Shown: positions 41,908 through 50,849, counted from the stretch's first letter. The stretch: DNA of 64,000 bases from Thermoanaerobaculia bacterium (GCA_030431255.1 JAUIJL010000012.1:186001-250000), one strand, 5' to 3'. Made by a program: numbers and translations. The notes: a model not told the origin generated them from the letters alone.

Positions 41908-42498
41908 CTAATCTAAGGGCGGCAAGATCTCGACCACTTCCGCCAACACACCGCCACCGGGAGTCTGGAGAAAATTCTTGCGGCCGTAGAGCAAGGCGGG
42001 TCCGCTCAGATTGAGCAAGCTTTGCAGCCGTGAGCCACCTCGCACGCCGAAGAAGGACTGCGGACGGCTGACGTAAGGCACCCGGTAGTCGGCGAGGATG
42101 GCTCCCAGCGGTCGACTGCCTTCGAGCACCGCCCATCGGGCCTCGGGGGTCAGCTCCTGAAGCTCGATCCGAATCGCACCGTATTCCACCACCCGATGAC
42201 TCTCTTGCCCTCGCAGGAGCACTTGTCTAAAGAGGCTGGTGTCTCGGCGGTGCTTGGCCAGAACCTCGAGATACGGCTTTTCTCGGTGGAATTTTTCCAA
42301 GGTCGAGGTCATGTCGGTGTCGTGCACTAAAAGACTTCTGAAGGGCTCAGGCATGGCGACGCCGTCCGATTCGAATCGCTCCAGGCCATCGGGATCGTCG
42401 ACGAATTCGGTCAGAGGATGCAGCAATCCTTCAAAATTTTCGATGGCGAGACACTCCGGGAAAGGATTCGATAGGGCGGATGGGCTCAGGGCATTCAT
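41908..42498 (-). CDS. DUF98 / chorismate pyruvate-lyase-like protein
   Basis: 196 residues. The family pattern is clear: FRSLLVHDTDMTSTLEKFH, then LFRQVLLRGQESHRVVEYGAIRIEL, then PLGAILADYRVPYVSRPQSFF. Related UbiC-fold enzymes split chorismate into pyruvate and 4-hydroxybenzoate. The VEYGAIRI segment supplies the product-contact region of the fold, but I cannot confirm activity. If active, its product could be taken by the adjacent PaaK-like ligase. It is separated from that gene by the structured repeat. Confidence 0.78.
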   Translation of the reverse strand: MNALSPSALSNPFPECLAIENFEGLLHPLTEFVDDPDGLERFESDGVAMPEPFRSLLVHDTDMTSTLEKFHREKPYLEVLAKHRRDTSLFRQVLLRGQESHRVVEYGAIRIELQELTPEARWAVLEGSRPLGAILADYRVPYVSRPQSFFGVRGGSRLQSLLNLSGPALLYGRKNFLQTPGGGVLAEVVEILPPLD

Positions 42499-42659
42499 GG
42501 CCCTAGATTACGGGGGGAGCGCCACCAAAGTTCTTAGCTTTCGGCGGCTCCACGCTCCATCGGGCCGTGAGCGGCATCGTTTTACACCCCCTTTACGACG
42601 GGGGTGCCTTGACGACGGAGATACGACGAGGGCGTCTCTGCGAGGCGTCGGAAGGAGGA

Positions 42660-43667
42660 TCAGCCCTGTTGGTAGGACTTCCAATGCATGTGGGTGGCGC
42701 GCCCATTCTCTCGATACAGCTGGCGGACCCATTGCAACAGCCCGTTTTCGAGCGTTTCACCACAGTGGGTGGCGGCCCGCACGTGCGCCACCCGCCGTTG
42801 ACCGATCAAGGCACACCCGGTGGGCGTGTCGGAGAGGATGGCACCGATCAATCCGTGGAGGACCGGCTCCTGCTCGTCCGGAAATTTCTTTTCCATCTCC
42901 CGGCGGCAAGCCTGCAAACGGCTGATCAAGCCGAAGTCTCGGAACTCCGCCAGGGAGCTGCGGTGATCGCCTTCACCGAAAGTGACGGGGCCTTCGAAAT
43001 GGCCCAACAACAACGCGTGCTTGAGGGGCGAGAAGAAGGCGACGCCGACGTCGTTGTCTTCCACCCAAGTCCTCAGACCGCTGCTTTCGTAGGTGTCGTC
43101 CACCACGTTCCGATAGCACTGCACGACGTCCGGATTGACCAAATCCGCGTAGCGAACGATGCTCTCGTTTTTCCAATCGGACAGGCCGATGAAACGAATT
43201 TTGCCTTCTTCTCGGAAGGATCGGATCAGGTCCAGGGCGTCGTCGAGGTATTCACCGTCTACCCCGAAATCGCAGTGATGCAGGTAGTAGAGGTCCAAGT
43301 GCTCCGTGCGCAGATTGCGCAGAGACCGCTCGAGCTGACGTCGAATCTGAGCTGGATGGTAGTAGTGGCCGTGATTGCCGGGATCCCAGCCGACCTTGGT
43401 GGCGAGAAAAATGTCTTTGCGGGGAACGTCTCCCCAAACGGTGCCGATGATCGATTCGGATCGCCCGTCGCCGTAAACGTCGGCGGTGTCCCAATGGATC
43501 AAACCACGGCGGTGAGACTCCACCAACGTCTCGTAAGCGTCTTTTTCGGTCGCCCCGAACCAACCCACGGGGCGGCTGTGGACAGTATTGGGGCCGCCGT
43601 GAGCCCAGGTCCCTACCCCGATTGCGGGAAGCTCGACCTCGGTCCGGCCAAATCGAATGGTTCTCAT
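42660..43667 (-). CDS. aldo/keto reductase family protein
   Basis: 335 residues, TIM-barrel type. Seen: GVGTWAHGG, HWDTADVYGDGRSESIIG with catalytic Asp and Tyr, DIFLATKVGWDP with the Lys, and LDLYYLHHCDF with the His, completing the AKR tetrad. IRFIGLSDWKNESI follows. The C-terminal NADP-binding signature is modified (ALIGQRRVAHVRAAT in place of IPGxxxxxH). The family reduces aldehydes or ketones with NADPH; the substrate is unknown. The gene stands alone, with a long gap upstream. Confidence 0.88.
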   Translation of the reverse strand: MRTIRFGRTEVELPAIGVGTWAHGGPNTVHSRPVGWFGATEKDAYETLVESHRRGLIHWDTADVYGDGRSESIIGTVWGDVPRKDIFLATKVGWDPGNHGHYYHPAQIRRQLERSLRNLRTEHLDLYYLHHCDFGVDGEYLDDALDLIRSFREEGKIRFIGLSDWKNESIVRYADLVNPDVVQCYRNVVDDTYESSGLRTWVEDNDVGVAFFSPLKHALLLGHFEGPVTFGEGDHRSSLAEFRDFGLISRLQACRREMEKKFPDEQEPVLHGLIGAILSDTPTGCALIGQRRVAHVRAATHCGETLENGLLQWVRQLYRENGRATHMHWKSYQQG

Positions 43668-44372
43668 GAATCCGAGATGCCTTTAACCGGTTGCAGAGCC
43701 AAATCGTTCATGTCGTCCCTCATCGCCTTGGCCTTAGCTGTTTTAACACGGTGACTTGCCTAACGCCGTGACTTGCGAAGCTGCGGTGAGCTGCGAAAGC
43801 CGGCAGCTTTCGATGGTCAAGTCCAAGGCACCCATTAAATCTGCTCCAAGACCAGCTTTATCTTAGGCTAATCCGGCAGCATCACCAAATCCGTTGCTCC
43901 GTTCACGTCACTCGCTCGTTGCCTCTGCCGGCTCAACGGCGGAAGATCGACGGGCATGGAGCACGATGGCTCCGGCAAGGGATTCGGATCGTCCAGTCCT
44001 TCAACGGTACACCCATCGGGCTGTGCCTTTCAAGGACCCGGGGCTTCCTACTTGACGACGCGATGGATTTCGCCGAAGATTCCACATCATGTCGAGCCGC
44101 CACCCACGTCCGTCGAGCCTGTCCACCGAGGTGATTATTAAGCCCATCCGGTGAGGCGTGCTCCGGCTTTGGTGTCGAAACGGCCTCGCTCGGAAGCGAG
44201 GCCGTTCTGCGTTGAGCCGTCCTGCGTCACCCCCAAGAGCGCTCCGGCAGACACGCAAAGGCCACGTCGACCATGCCGAACCGACGATCACCGTTCGCTC
44301 GACATCCCATCGACACGCTCCCCGATCGAGGTCACCCACCCAACCGAACCAGCATCCGTTAGGACTGAGCAT
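43668..44372. other. 705-base gap with no recognised gene
   Basis: Divergent region between the aldo/keto reductase and ileS. It contains three imperfect direct repeats of the form CGGTGACTTGC (43750-43795), a small hairpin CGAAAGC/GCTTTCG (43794-43812) and the ileS leader stem at 44179. Short frames here have no codon bias and match nothing I recognise. Confidence 0.55.
44179..44206 (+). other. 12-bp leader hairpin upstream of ileS
   Basis: AACGGCCTCGCT pairs with AGCGAGGCCGTT around a CGGA loop, 167 bases before the ileS start. No T-run follows and no T-box specifier or AGGGTGGNACCGCG sequence is seen, so its function is open. Confidence 0.5.
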
Positions 44373-47240
44373 ATGACTGATCAAAACACTCCCGAATCGG
44401 GCCAGCTGAGCCCTAAAGAGCGTAAAGCTAAATACAAGAAGACCCTCAATCTGCCCAAGACCTCGTTTCCCATGCGAGCCAATTTGGCGCAGAACGAAGG
44501 GCAGACCCGCAAACGATGGGAAAAGGCCCAGCTGCACGACGCGATCCAACAGCGGCGTGCCGAGGACCCGGTCTTCGCTTTCCACGACGGCCCACCGTTC
44601 GCCAACGGCTCGATCCATGTCGGCCATTTGCTCAACAAGGTGCTCAAGGACATCGTGGTGCGCAGCCGAAACCTGATGGGTCGGCATTGCCACTACGTGC
44701 CGGGTTGGGATTGCCACGGCCTGCCCATCGAGCACAAGGTCATGACCGAGATGATGGAGTCGGGCAAGATGGCCAAGCTCAACACCCTCGACGCCGACAC
44801 CCGGCGCATGGCCATCCGCCGCGAGTGCCACAAATACGCGTCGAAGTTCAAGAAGCTCCAGGCGGAGCAAATGAAATGCCTGCTGACCCTGGCGGATTAT
44901 GAGCAGCCGTACCTGACCATGACGGCCGACTATGAAAAATCGGTGATCGAGGTTTTCGGGGCTCTGGTGGAGCAAGGCCTCGTCTACCGCGATCTCAAAC
45001 CCGTGCATTGGTCGATCGCCAACCAAACGGCTTTGGCAGAGGCGGAGCTGGAATATCAGGACCGCGAGGATCCTTCGATCTACATCTGCTTCGAGGCCGT
45101 CGATCCGTCTGCTTTGGCCCAGGCCTTTGGGGTCGAGACCTCCGCGCTCGGCGCCGGCCCGTCATTGATGATCTGGACCACCACCCCCTGGACCTTGCCG
45201 GCCAACGTCTTGATCGCCGTGCATGAGGATTTCGACTACGCCCTCGCCAAGATCGGCGAGCGGGTCACCGTGGTCGCCGACGAGCTCCTACCCAAGGTCG
45301 TCGGCATCGCCGGCGGCTCCATGGACGACGTGCAAGTGCTGGCCCGAGCCAAGGGTGAGGACCTCCTGGAGCTGCGCTATCGCCACCCCTTCTGCGACCG
45401 CGAAGGCTGGGTGGTAGCAGCGGACTACGTCACCCTCGAAGACGGCACCGGCTTGGTGCACACCGCCCCGGGTCACGGCCAGGAGGATTTCGAGACCGGC
45501 CAACGGCTCGGACTCGACGTCTACTGCCCGGTGAAGGGCGACGGCACCTACGACGACACCGTGCCCGAGTGGCTGCGAGGCCTTTCGATCTGGGACGCCA
45601 ACCCAAAGATCATGCAGCATCTGCGGGATTCCGGGCATATGTTCCACGACCTCATGTTCGACCACTCCTATCCCCACGACTGGCGCTCCAAGACGCCGGT
45701 GATCTTCCGCTGCACGGAACAGTGGTTCATCGCCGTAGACCGGCCCACTAAACGGGACGATAAATCCCTGCGGGACTTGGCGTTGGAAGCGTCGCGGGAC
45801 AAGATCCGCTTCTTCCCGGCCTGGGGAGAGAATCGCCTGCGCGGTATGTTGGAGTCGCGGCCGGATTGGTGCATCTCGCGACAGCGCTCGTGGGGCCTGC
45901 CGATCCCCGCTTTTCGCACCCCCGACGGCCAGGTGTTGCTGACCGCCGCCACGGTCCAAGCGGTGGCCGACACCTTCGGGCAGAAGGGCTCCGACTCGTG
46001 GTTCCAAAGCTCACCCGCCGAGCTGTTGGCCGGTTGGAATCCAGCCGAGGACCCCGAGGCTCCCGCAGGGGTCGAGGTCGACCGACTGGAAAAGATGTAC
46101 GACATCTTCGACGTCTGGCTCGAATCCGGCTCGTCGTGGAATGCGGTCATGCGCGCTCGGGGCCTGGGTTTTCCCACGGACCTCTACCTCGAAGGCTCGG
46201 ACCAGCACCGTGGTTGGTTCCAGCTCTCCCTGCTGCCGGCCTTGGGCGCCACCGGCGAGCCGCCGTTCAAACGGGTGCTCACCCACGGCTTTATGGTCGA
46301 CAAAGACGGTAAGAAGATGTCCAAGTCGCTGGGCAATACTCTCAATGTGGAGGATCTGCTCAAGCAACACGGAGCCGATGTGCTGCGTTGGTGGGTCAGC
46401 TCCTTGGCGTTCGAGAACGACATCAAGGTGGACCATTCCTTCTTCGATCTGGCCGGTGAGTCCTACCGCAAGGTGCGCAACACCCTGCGCTTCCTGTTGT
46501 CGAATCTGGCGGATTTCAACTACGACGAGCACGCCGTGGACTTGGGCGAGCTATCCCCCGCTTCTCTCGATGCCTGGGCCCTCGGCGAGCTGGCGCAGCT
46601 GCGACAGAAGATCTTCGACGCGTTCTCGGTCTTTCAATTCCGCCAGGCGCATTTGCAGCTCTTCGACTTCTGCAACGAGACCCTGTCGGCGGTGTACCTC
46701 GACGCCACCAAGGATCGCCTCTACTGCGATCGGGCCGATTCACCCCGTCGCCGAGCCACCCAGACGGTGCTTTGGCACCTCGCCGACACTTTGAATCACC
46801 TGCTGGCTCCGATCCTGCCCCACACCGCGGACGAATCCCATCGGGCCCTGCACGGCGACGATGCGGAGTCGATCCACCTGGACGTGGTGCCCGAGGTGCC
46901 GACCGTCGAGCTCGATCCGGCTTGGCAGGAGCTTCTGGTGATCCAAGAGCAGGTGTCCAAGGCCCTCGAGGACGCCAAGGGCGACGGCATCGAGAATCCC
47001 CTCGACGCCGGCATCCGGCTGCCCGACGCCGACAACCGCTTCCAAGCGTTCGACGCCGATTTGCCGGACTTGCTCGGGGTCTCTCGGGTGGAACGTACGG
47101 CCGAGGGTGAGATCGAGGTGATGGATTTGCGAGAAGAGCCCCGCTGTGAGCGATCCTGGCGCCGCGACGCCACAGTGCGTCTGCGGGAGGACGGCGGATT
47201 TCTCTCCGATCGCGACGCCGACGCCGTCGACGCCGCCTGA
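44373..47240 (+). CDS. ileS: isoleucyl-tRNA synthetase
   Basis: 955 residues from the ATG at 44373 (the frame is open further up, but this start has AGGA nearby and fits homologues). Class I signatures are HVGH (82-85, in PPFANGSIHVGHLLNK) and KMSKS (648-652). PGWDCHGLPIEHK and WTTTPWTLPANVLIA mark the catalytic and editing domains, and GSSWNAV with EGSDQHRGWFQLSL the second half of the catalytic site. The C-terminal zinc-finger cysteines of the E. coli enzyme are absent; the protein ends in an acidic tail. It charges tRNA-Ile. A strong terminator follows. Confidence 0.97.
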   Translation: MTDQNTPESGQLSPKERKAKYKKTLNLPKTSFPMRANLAQNEGQTRKRWEKAQLHDAIQQRRAEDPVFAFHDGPPFANGSIHVGHLLNKVLKDIVVRSRNLMGRHCHYVPGWDCHGLPIEHKVMTEMMESGKMAKLNTLDADTRRMAIRRECHKYASKFKKLQAEQMKCLLTLADYEQPYLTMTADYEKSVIEVFGALVEQGLVYRDLKPVHWSIANQTALAEAELEYQDREDPSIYICFEAVDPSALAQAFGVETSALGAGPSLMIWTTTPWTLPANVLIAVHEDFDYALAKIGERVTVVADELLPKVVGIAGGSMDDVQVLARAKGEDLLELRYRHPFCDREGWVVAADYVTLEDGTGLVHTAPGHGQEDFETGQRLGLDVYCPVKGDGTYDDTVPEWLRGLSIWDANPKIMQHLRDSGHMFHDLMFDHSYPHDWRSKTPVIFRCTEQWFIAVDRPTKRDDKSLRDLALEASRDKIRFFPAWGENRLRGMLESRPDWCISRQRSWGLPIPAFRTPDGQVLLTAATVQAVADTFGQKGSDSWFQSSPAELLAGWNPAEDPEAPAGVEVDRLEKMYDIFDVWLESGSSWNAVMRARGLGFPTDLYLEGSDQHRGWFQLSLLPALGATGEPPFKRVLTHGFMVDKDGKKMSKSLGNTLNVEDLLKQHGADVLRWWVSSLAFENDIKVDHSFFDLAGESYRKVRNTLRFLLSNLADFNYDEHAVDLGELSPASLDAWALGELAQLRQKIFDAFSVFQFRQAHLQLFDFCNETLSAVYLDATKDRLYCDRADSPRRRATQTVLWHLADTLNHLLAPILPHTADESHRALHGDDAESIHLDVVPEVPTVELDPAWQELLVIQEQVSKALEDAKGDGIENPLDAGIRLPDADNRFQAFDADLPDLLGVSRVERTAEGEIEVMDLREEPRCERSWRRDATVRLREDGGFLSDRDADAVDAA

Positions 47241-47264
47241 CGATCCACCCAGCTCGAGCCCCAA

Positions 47265-47296
47265 AACGCCGACCCCGCCAAAGGGTCGGCGTTTTT
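47265..47296 (+). terminator. intrinsic terminator of ileS
   Basis: AACGCCGACCC and GGGTCGGCGTT form a perfect 11-bp stem over a 7-base loop, and TTTTT begins inside the right arm. Confidence 0.93.
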
Positions 47297-47410
47297 CGTT
47301 TGATCGGCCACCTTTTTCCGATACGCTTCGCCCACGTCGACTTTTATTTCCTCGAATCAGCGAGCCCGCTCGCATGTGTTGTGGTGTGGCCCTTGCCACA
47401 GGTGGTCAAG

Positions 47411-49054
47411 ATGAAAGCCAAGCATGAAAAGCTCCTTCGCCAGGGGCTCCCCGCCGTAGCCGGTATCAGTCTCATCCTGCCGTTCTTCCTCAACACCGAG
47501 GGTTTCCCCCTGAACGAGGCCAGCGAGATCAAGGTCAAGCTCTGCTTGATGATCGGCACCCTTGCCGTGATCCTCTTTCGAGCCCTGCCCCACCGGCGCC
47601 TAAACGTTCAAAAAGCGGGTAATTTGCTGACCGTGGCCGCGATCATCGCGGCGCTGGCCTATCTCAATTTCGGCGCTTTCCACGGCCGGGTCTACAACCA
47701 TTTCTGGGAACAATTCCATTATGTGTTGGGGGCCAAATACTTCCCGGAGCTCGGATACGACGGCCTCTACGCCGCCTCCGTCGAAGCCCAAACCCGCAAG
47801 AACCCCGAAGCTTATCGAGGCCAAATCCAACCGGTAATCCGCGACCTGCGCACCAATGAGATGGTCTCCACCCAAGCGCCGGAAACCCGGGAGCACCGCC
47901 GGGAGGTCAAAGAGAGATTCTCCGACGAGCGCTGGTCGGAATTCATCGAAGACAATTATCATTTCCTTTGGCGCAATACGCCGGGTTACATCACCAGCAT
48001 CCGGCGCGACCACGGCTTCAACCCACCCCCCAGCTGGACCTTCGTCGCCCGCCTCTTTTCCTGGCCGGAAATCGACGACTCCAGCCTGGCGTGGATGGCC
48101 AACCTCGATCTGATCCTTTTGATCACCATGTTCGTGGTGGTCTTCCGCACCTACGGCAGCCGGATCGGCTGCATTTCATTGATTCTCTTCGGCCTCAATT
48201 ACGCCGGTCGTTACTATTGGGTCGGCGGTGCTTTTCTGCGCGAGGATTGGCTGGCTTGCTCGGTCATCGGCATCTGCATGCTCAAGCGGGAGAAGTATTG
48301 GGCGGCGGGCGCGTTCATCGGCTGGGCCACGGCCGTGCGCGTCTTCCCTGTGCTCTTCCTCTTCGGCCCGGGCATCCTCGGTCTGCGAGCCCTCATGCGC
48401 CGCGAGCCGCTTAAATGGTCGTTCCAAATCGTCGGTGGTTTCGTGCTCGCCATCTTGGTGGCCTTGGCCGCCGGCAGCCTCACCGGCCGCGGACCCGCCG
48501 CTTGGTCGGAATTCGCCGACGCCATCACCCTGCACCGTGGCACCTGGCTGACCAACAACGTGGGTTTGGAAAACGTCATCCTCTACGACATGGAAACCAT
48601 GCAACGCAAGCTGGTGAATTTCAGCTTGCCGGAGCCCTGGATCCATTGGCAGGCAAAAATGGATCGCCTCAAAGAAGAACGTAGCCCGATCGTTTGGGGC
48701 GCCAGGGGATTGATCCTCTTGATTCTGGCCATGGCCTGCTGGCGAGCCCGGGTCGAGGACGCGGCAGCCATCAGCGGCATGGTCGCCATCTTCGCCATGG
48801 TGGTGACCACCTGCTATTACTGGCAGATGTTGTTGATCATTCCATTCCTGCGCAGCAAGACCCTGCTTTACGGCACCATCGGCCTCAACATCTTCATGGC
48901 CGTGCTCCACTTCCTGACCCCCAGCTTTGAAATGCGTTACGGCCTCTATTCCTGGGGATTGCTGATTCTCTTCCTCGCCTACCTGCTACCGAGGGCGTGG
49001 AAGGAAATCCAGGATATGCGGAGCGTCGAGCAGGCCGAGCCTGCGGCCGCCTGA
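47411..49054 (+). CDS. polytopic GT-C-type membrane protein (probable glycosyltransferase)
   Basis: 547 residues; the ATG at 47411 lies behind AGGTGG. About eleven membrane helices. After the second helix is a long loop of 150 residues with an ELGYDGLYAASVEA acidic segment, then repeated helices including LREDWLACSVIGICMLKR and WATAVRVFPVLFLFGPGI. The architecture (large first periplasmic loop with acidic residues, many helices) matches GT87/GT39-like polyprenyl-sugar-dependent transferases. Donor and acceptor are unknown. The short CBU_0592-like gene follows after 14 bases. Confidence 0.65.
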   Translation: MKAKHEKLLRQGLPAVAGISLILPFFLNTEGFPLNEASEIKVKLCLMIGTLAVILFRALPHRRLNVQKAGNLLTVAAIIAALAYLNFGAFHGRVYNHFWEQFHYVLGAKYFPELGYDGLYAASVEAQTRKNPEAYRGQIQPVIRDLRTNEMVSTQAPETREHRREVKERFSDERWSEFIEDNYHFLWRNTPGYITSIRRDHGFNPPPSWTFVARLFSWPEIDDSSLAWMANLDLILLITMFVVVFRTYGSRIGCISLILFGLNYAGRYYWVGGAFLREDWLACSVIGICMLKREKYWAAGAFIGWATAVRVFPVLFLFGPGILGLRALMRREPLKWSFQIVGGFVLAILVALAAGSLTGRGPAAWSEFADAITLHRGTWLTNNVGLENVILYDMETMQRKLVNFSLPEPWIHWQAKMDRLKEERSPIVWGARGLILLILAMACWRARVEDAAAISGMVAIFAMVVTTCYYWQMLLIIPFLRSKTLLYGTIGLNIFMAVLHFLTPSFEMRYGLYSWGLLILFLAYLLPRAWKEIQDMRSVEQAEPAAA

Positions 49055-49068
49055 CGCCGGATATCGAC

Positions 49069-49347
49069 ATGCCCTGGCTCAACCTGCCCAGCGCCGTCGG
49101 CACCGTGGGGGTGCTGCTGATCCTCAGCGCCTATTGGATGCTACAGACCCAGCGACTAGCCCAAGGGTCGACCCGCTACTCGGCGCTCAACGCGCTGGGG
49201 GCGGCGCTGGTGCTTTATTCCCTCTACTTCGACTTCAACTTGCCGTCGGCGATGATCGAAAGCGCCTGGCTGGTAGTCAGCCTTTACGGCCTGTGGCGCA
49301 GCTTGCGCCGGCCCGCGGGCTCCGAGCCCGAGCCGCCCAACGACTGA
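49069..49347 (+). CDS. CBU_0592-like small membrane protein
   Basis: 92 residues with three membrane segments: AVGTVGVLLILSAYWMLQ, YSALNALGAALVLYSLYFDFNLPS and MIESAWLVVSLYGLWRSLRR. The order and the LNxxGAxxxLYSLxxxxNxPS pattern fit the small CBU_0592 family of unknown function. It sits 14 bases behind the GT-C-type gene and is likely co-transcribed. Confidence 0.75.
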   Translation: MPWLNLPSAVGTVGVLLILSAYWMLQTQRLAQGSTRYSALNALGAALVLYSLYFDFNLPSAMIESAWLVVSLYGLWRSLRRPAGSEPEPPND

Positions 49348-49618
49348 AATCCCCCCTGTGAGCGAATCCTCCCTAGGGACACGCTTGCCCCCGCCCGCCA
49401 GGCAAGCGCATCCGACGTAGGGACGGGGCTTGCGTCCGCTAGACAAGCTGCGTTCTGCGCATCTATGAACCTAAAAAAAGGGGCGGCGCGCCCACGGCTC
49501 GCCGCCCCTACCCATGTGCTGCCAAACCCCGTTCATAGGGGACTAGCTCCGAAAATGTTTCAGCTGTGGCTCAGTGGATCGGTGGCTCCGTGAATTCACA
49601 AATCAGTGGATCCACAAA
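49348..49618. repeat. REP-like palindromes at the left edge of the islet
   Basis: GTAGGGACGGGGCTTGCGTC (49417-) matches the REP unit at 12311. GGGGCGGCG/CGCCGCCCC (49480-49508) is a perfect 9-bp hairpin. Near 49383 GCTTGCC and GGCAAGC make another. No gene is seen in this stretch. Confidence 0.65.
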
Positions 49619-50245
49619 TCAGTTGATCGGTAACTCCAACCGGTCCGCGTAGCTCAGCAACCGAAGGGTGACCACATGCAGCGCTTCACCGCCACCCCCT
49701 TCGCTGACCATGCGTCCCTGGGCGAGGCCGATCAACGCTTCCAAATCGAAGTCTTTGTCACCCGACGGGCTCAATACCTCGTTCGGATCGCTCCACTCGC
49801 GTCCGCGGACCACCGCGTCGATCAATGCGTCGAGCTGCTGCTCCGCCACCAGGGCCGCCATCGGCGCTAGCGAAGCGACACTCCACGGATCCGTGGACTT
49901 CATCCGCTCGGGCAAGCCCGCGTCGTCACACAGCTGCCACAGCCGTCCAAGCTGACCTCTTGCTCCTTCCAGCTCCAGAACGGCCTTCGTTCCGGACCCA
50001 CCGGCATCTTCAAGCAGCTGGGCCAGGTCTGCTTCACTCGGTATCCAAGCTTCCAACACCGCCGCATGCAGTGACCCATGGCTCTGAAGTGTCTTCAGCA
50101 TCAGCCAGAACAACGCCCGAAACGACCGCGGGCGTTCCGAGCTGCACAATGCCGAGATCAGAGTCTCCAGCTGCTCCGGTTTTAGGGAATCCGCTCGATG
50201 CTTTGAATCCGAAATAAATCGGCTGAGCACAAATTTTCCGTCCAT
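49619..50245 (-). CDS. unrecognised protein, left flank of the short-peptide cassette
   Basis: 208 residues from the ATG at 50245, about 11 bases behind AGGGG; the frame is open further to 50416 but that part looks non-coding. It is helical and acidic, without signal peptide or membrane segment (RALFWLMLKTLQSHGSLHAAVLEAW; VLELEGARGQLGRLWQLCDDAGL; ALIGLAQGRMVSEGGGGEALHVV). No family is recognised. It diverges from the duplicated 19-codon ORFs, with the 20-bp palindrome at 50372 between them, so both sides could share a regulator. Confidence 0.55.
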   Translation of the reverse strand: MDGKFVLSRFISDSKHRADSLKPEQLETLISALCSSERPRSFRALFWLMLKTLQSHGSLHAAVLEAWIPSEADLAQLLEDAGGSGTKAVLELEGARGQLGRLWQLCDDAGLPERMKSTDPWSVASLAPMAALVAEQQLDALIDAVVRGREWSDPNEVLSPSGDKDFDLEALIGLAQGRMVSEGGGGEALHVVTLRLLSYADRLELPIN

Positions 50246-50368
50246 CTCGCGCCGAATCCCCTGCCAAACCCGAAAAAAGGGTGGGGCCTGCCCCTTGCGA
50301 CCGGCACAAACCCCGATGTGTTGATGGTGAGCAGAGACTAACCAGCCCACAGTCCCGATGTCTCCGAT

Positions 50369-50395
50369 TTGTACCGACTGGGTAGTCGGTATTAT
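50369..50395 (+). promoter_or_regulatory. core promoter overlaid by a perfect 20-bp palindrome
   Basis: TACCGACTGGGTAGTCGGTA (50372-50391) has perfect 8-base arms and a GGGT centre. It occupies the spacer between TTGTAC (50369) and TATTAT (50390), 15 bases apart, a position typical of repressor or MerR-type sites. The ACCGAC/GTCGGT arms recall TetR-family operators. Transcription would start near 50402 and run through the two 19-codon ORFs. Confidence 0.55.
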
Positions 50396-50514
50396 CGTCG
50401 GTGATCTGTAGGACACATCTCACTCACACGGAGGTCATATCCGAGACCTTCCTCACAACACAGAAAGGAGCTCCTCAATCGCAAAACCGCCGGGATCGGA
50501 TGGCACAGCCGACC

Positions 50515-50575
50515 GGTCCGGCTCGGGAGCCGGACGGAGCCGGACGTGGTGAGGAAACCCGGCAACCAAGAGAAT
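50515..50575 (+). other. structured leader of the short-peptide transcript
   Basis: TCCGGCT/AGCCGGA form a 7-bp hairpin with a CGGG loop (50517-50534), and GAAACCCGGCAACC follows at 50552-50565. That 14-base segment is identical to a signature of SAM-I riboswitches, but I cannot find the remaining conserved parts (AGAG, GGAGGGA, a P1 partner), so this stays an observation. Confidence 0.3.
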
Positions 50576-50605
50576 TTCCAATCGTGTTCAACGAAGGAGC
50601 GAACG

Positions 50606-50665
50606 GTGACTATTCAGAGCCAAATCAAAGCCGGTACCTACGGCATCTTTGTTCCTGAAGGCTGA
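50606..50665 (+). CDS. 19-codon peptide gene, cassette copy 1
   Basis: GTG start six bases behind GAAGGAG, then 19 codons and TGA. Peptide: MTIQSQIKAGTYGIFVPEG. It aligns with copy 2 without gaps; ten residues are identical (IQS, KAG, the central G, and the terminal PEG). No signal peptide or membrane segment is present. Synonymous codons differ between the copies (CAG/CAA, GGT/GGC, GAA/GAG) while the amino acids are kept, which argues for selection on the peptide. A hairpin (50683-50701) follows. No known peptide family is recognised; secreted signal, RiPP precursor or regulatory leader are all possible. Confidence 0.7.
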   Translation: MTIQSQIKAGTYGIFVPEG

Positions 50666-50682
50666 GTCTCGGAACGGGTTCG

Positions 50683-50701
50683 GGTATCCAATCCCGATAC
50701 C
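50683..50701 (+). other. hairpin after peptide copy 1
   Basis: GGTATC and GATACC are perfect 6-base arms with a 7-base loop, 18 bases after the stop. The sequence aligns with the hairpin after copy 2, so it belongs to the duplicated cassette. Confidence 0.6.
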
Positions 50702-50774
50702 TTGAGCCCCTCAGGGACCGCCCAAGACTAAAAACCGACCGAATCTCTAACTATGCCAAATGAAGGAGTAAGCA

Positions 50775-50834
50775 ATGATCATTCAAAGCCGAGTCAAAGC
50801 CGGCGCCCTGGGGCTTTGCATCCCTGAGGGTTGA
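50775..50834 (+). CDS. 19-codon peptide gene, cassette copy 2
   Basis: ATG start six bases behind GAAGGAG, the same spacing as copy 1, and again 19 codons and TGA. Peptide: MIIQSRVKAGALGLCIPEG. Differences from copy 1 are conservative (Q/R, I/V, I/L, V/I), apart from a cysteine at position 15 where copy 1 has phenylalanine. The start lies 169 bases after that of copy 1, and the bases before the Shine-Dalgarno site and after the stop also align, so the whole cassette is a tandem duplication that has since diverged. Confidence 0.7.
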   Translation: MIIQSRVKAGALGLCIPEG

Positions 50835-50849
50835 ATCCCAAGCTCAAAT

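Noticed and set aside
43750-43812. Short direct repeats as a CRISPR remnant
   Set aside because: Units are only about 11 bases, imperfect and spaced irregularly, with no cas genes.
44150-44372. A T-box leader in front of ileS
   Set aside because: Only one hairpin is present; specifier loop, T-box sequence and antiterminator are not seen.
50401-50658. An 85-codon frame overlapping the first peptide gene
   Set aside because: It has no ribosome site, has unbiased codons, and is not carried over into the second copy of the duplicated cassette, whereas the 19-codon frame is.
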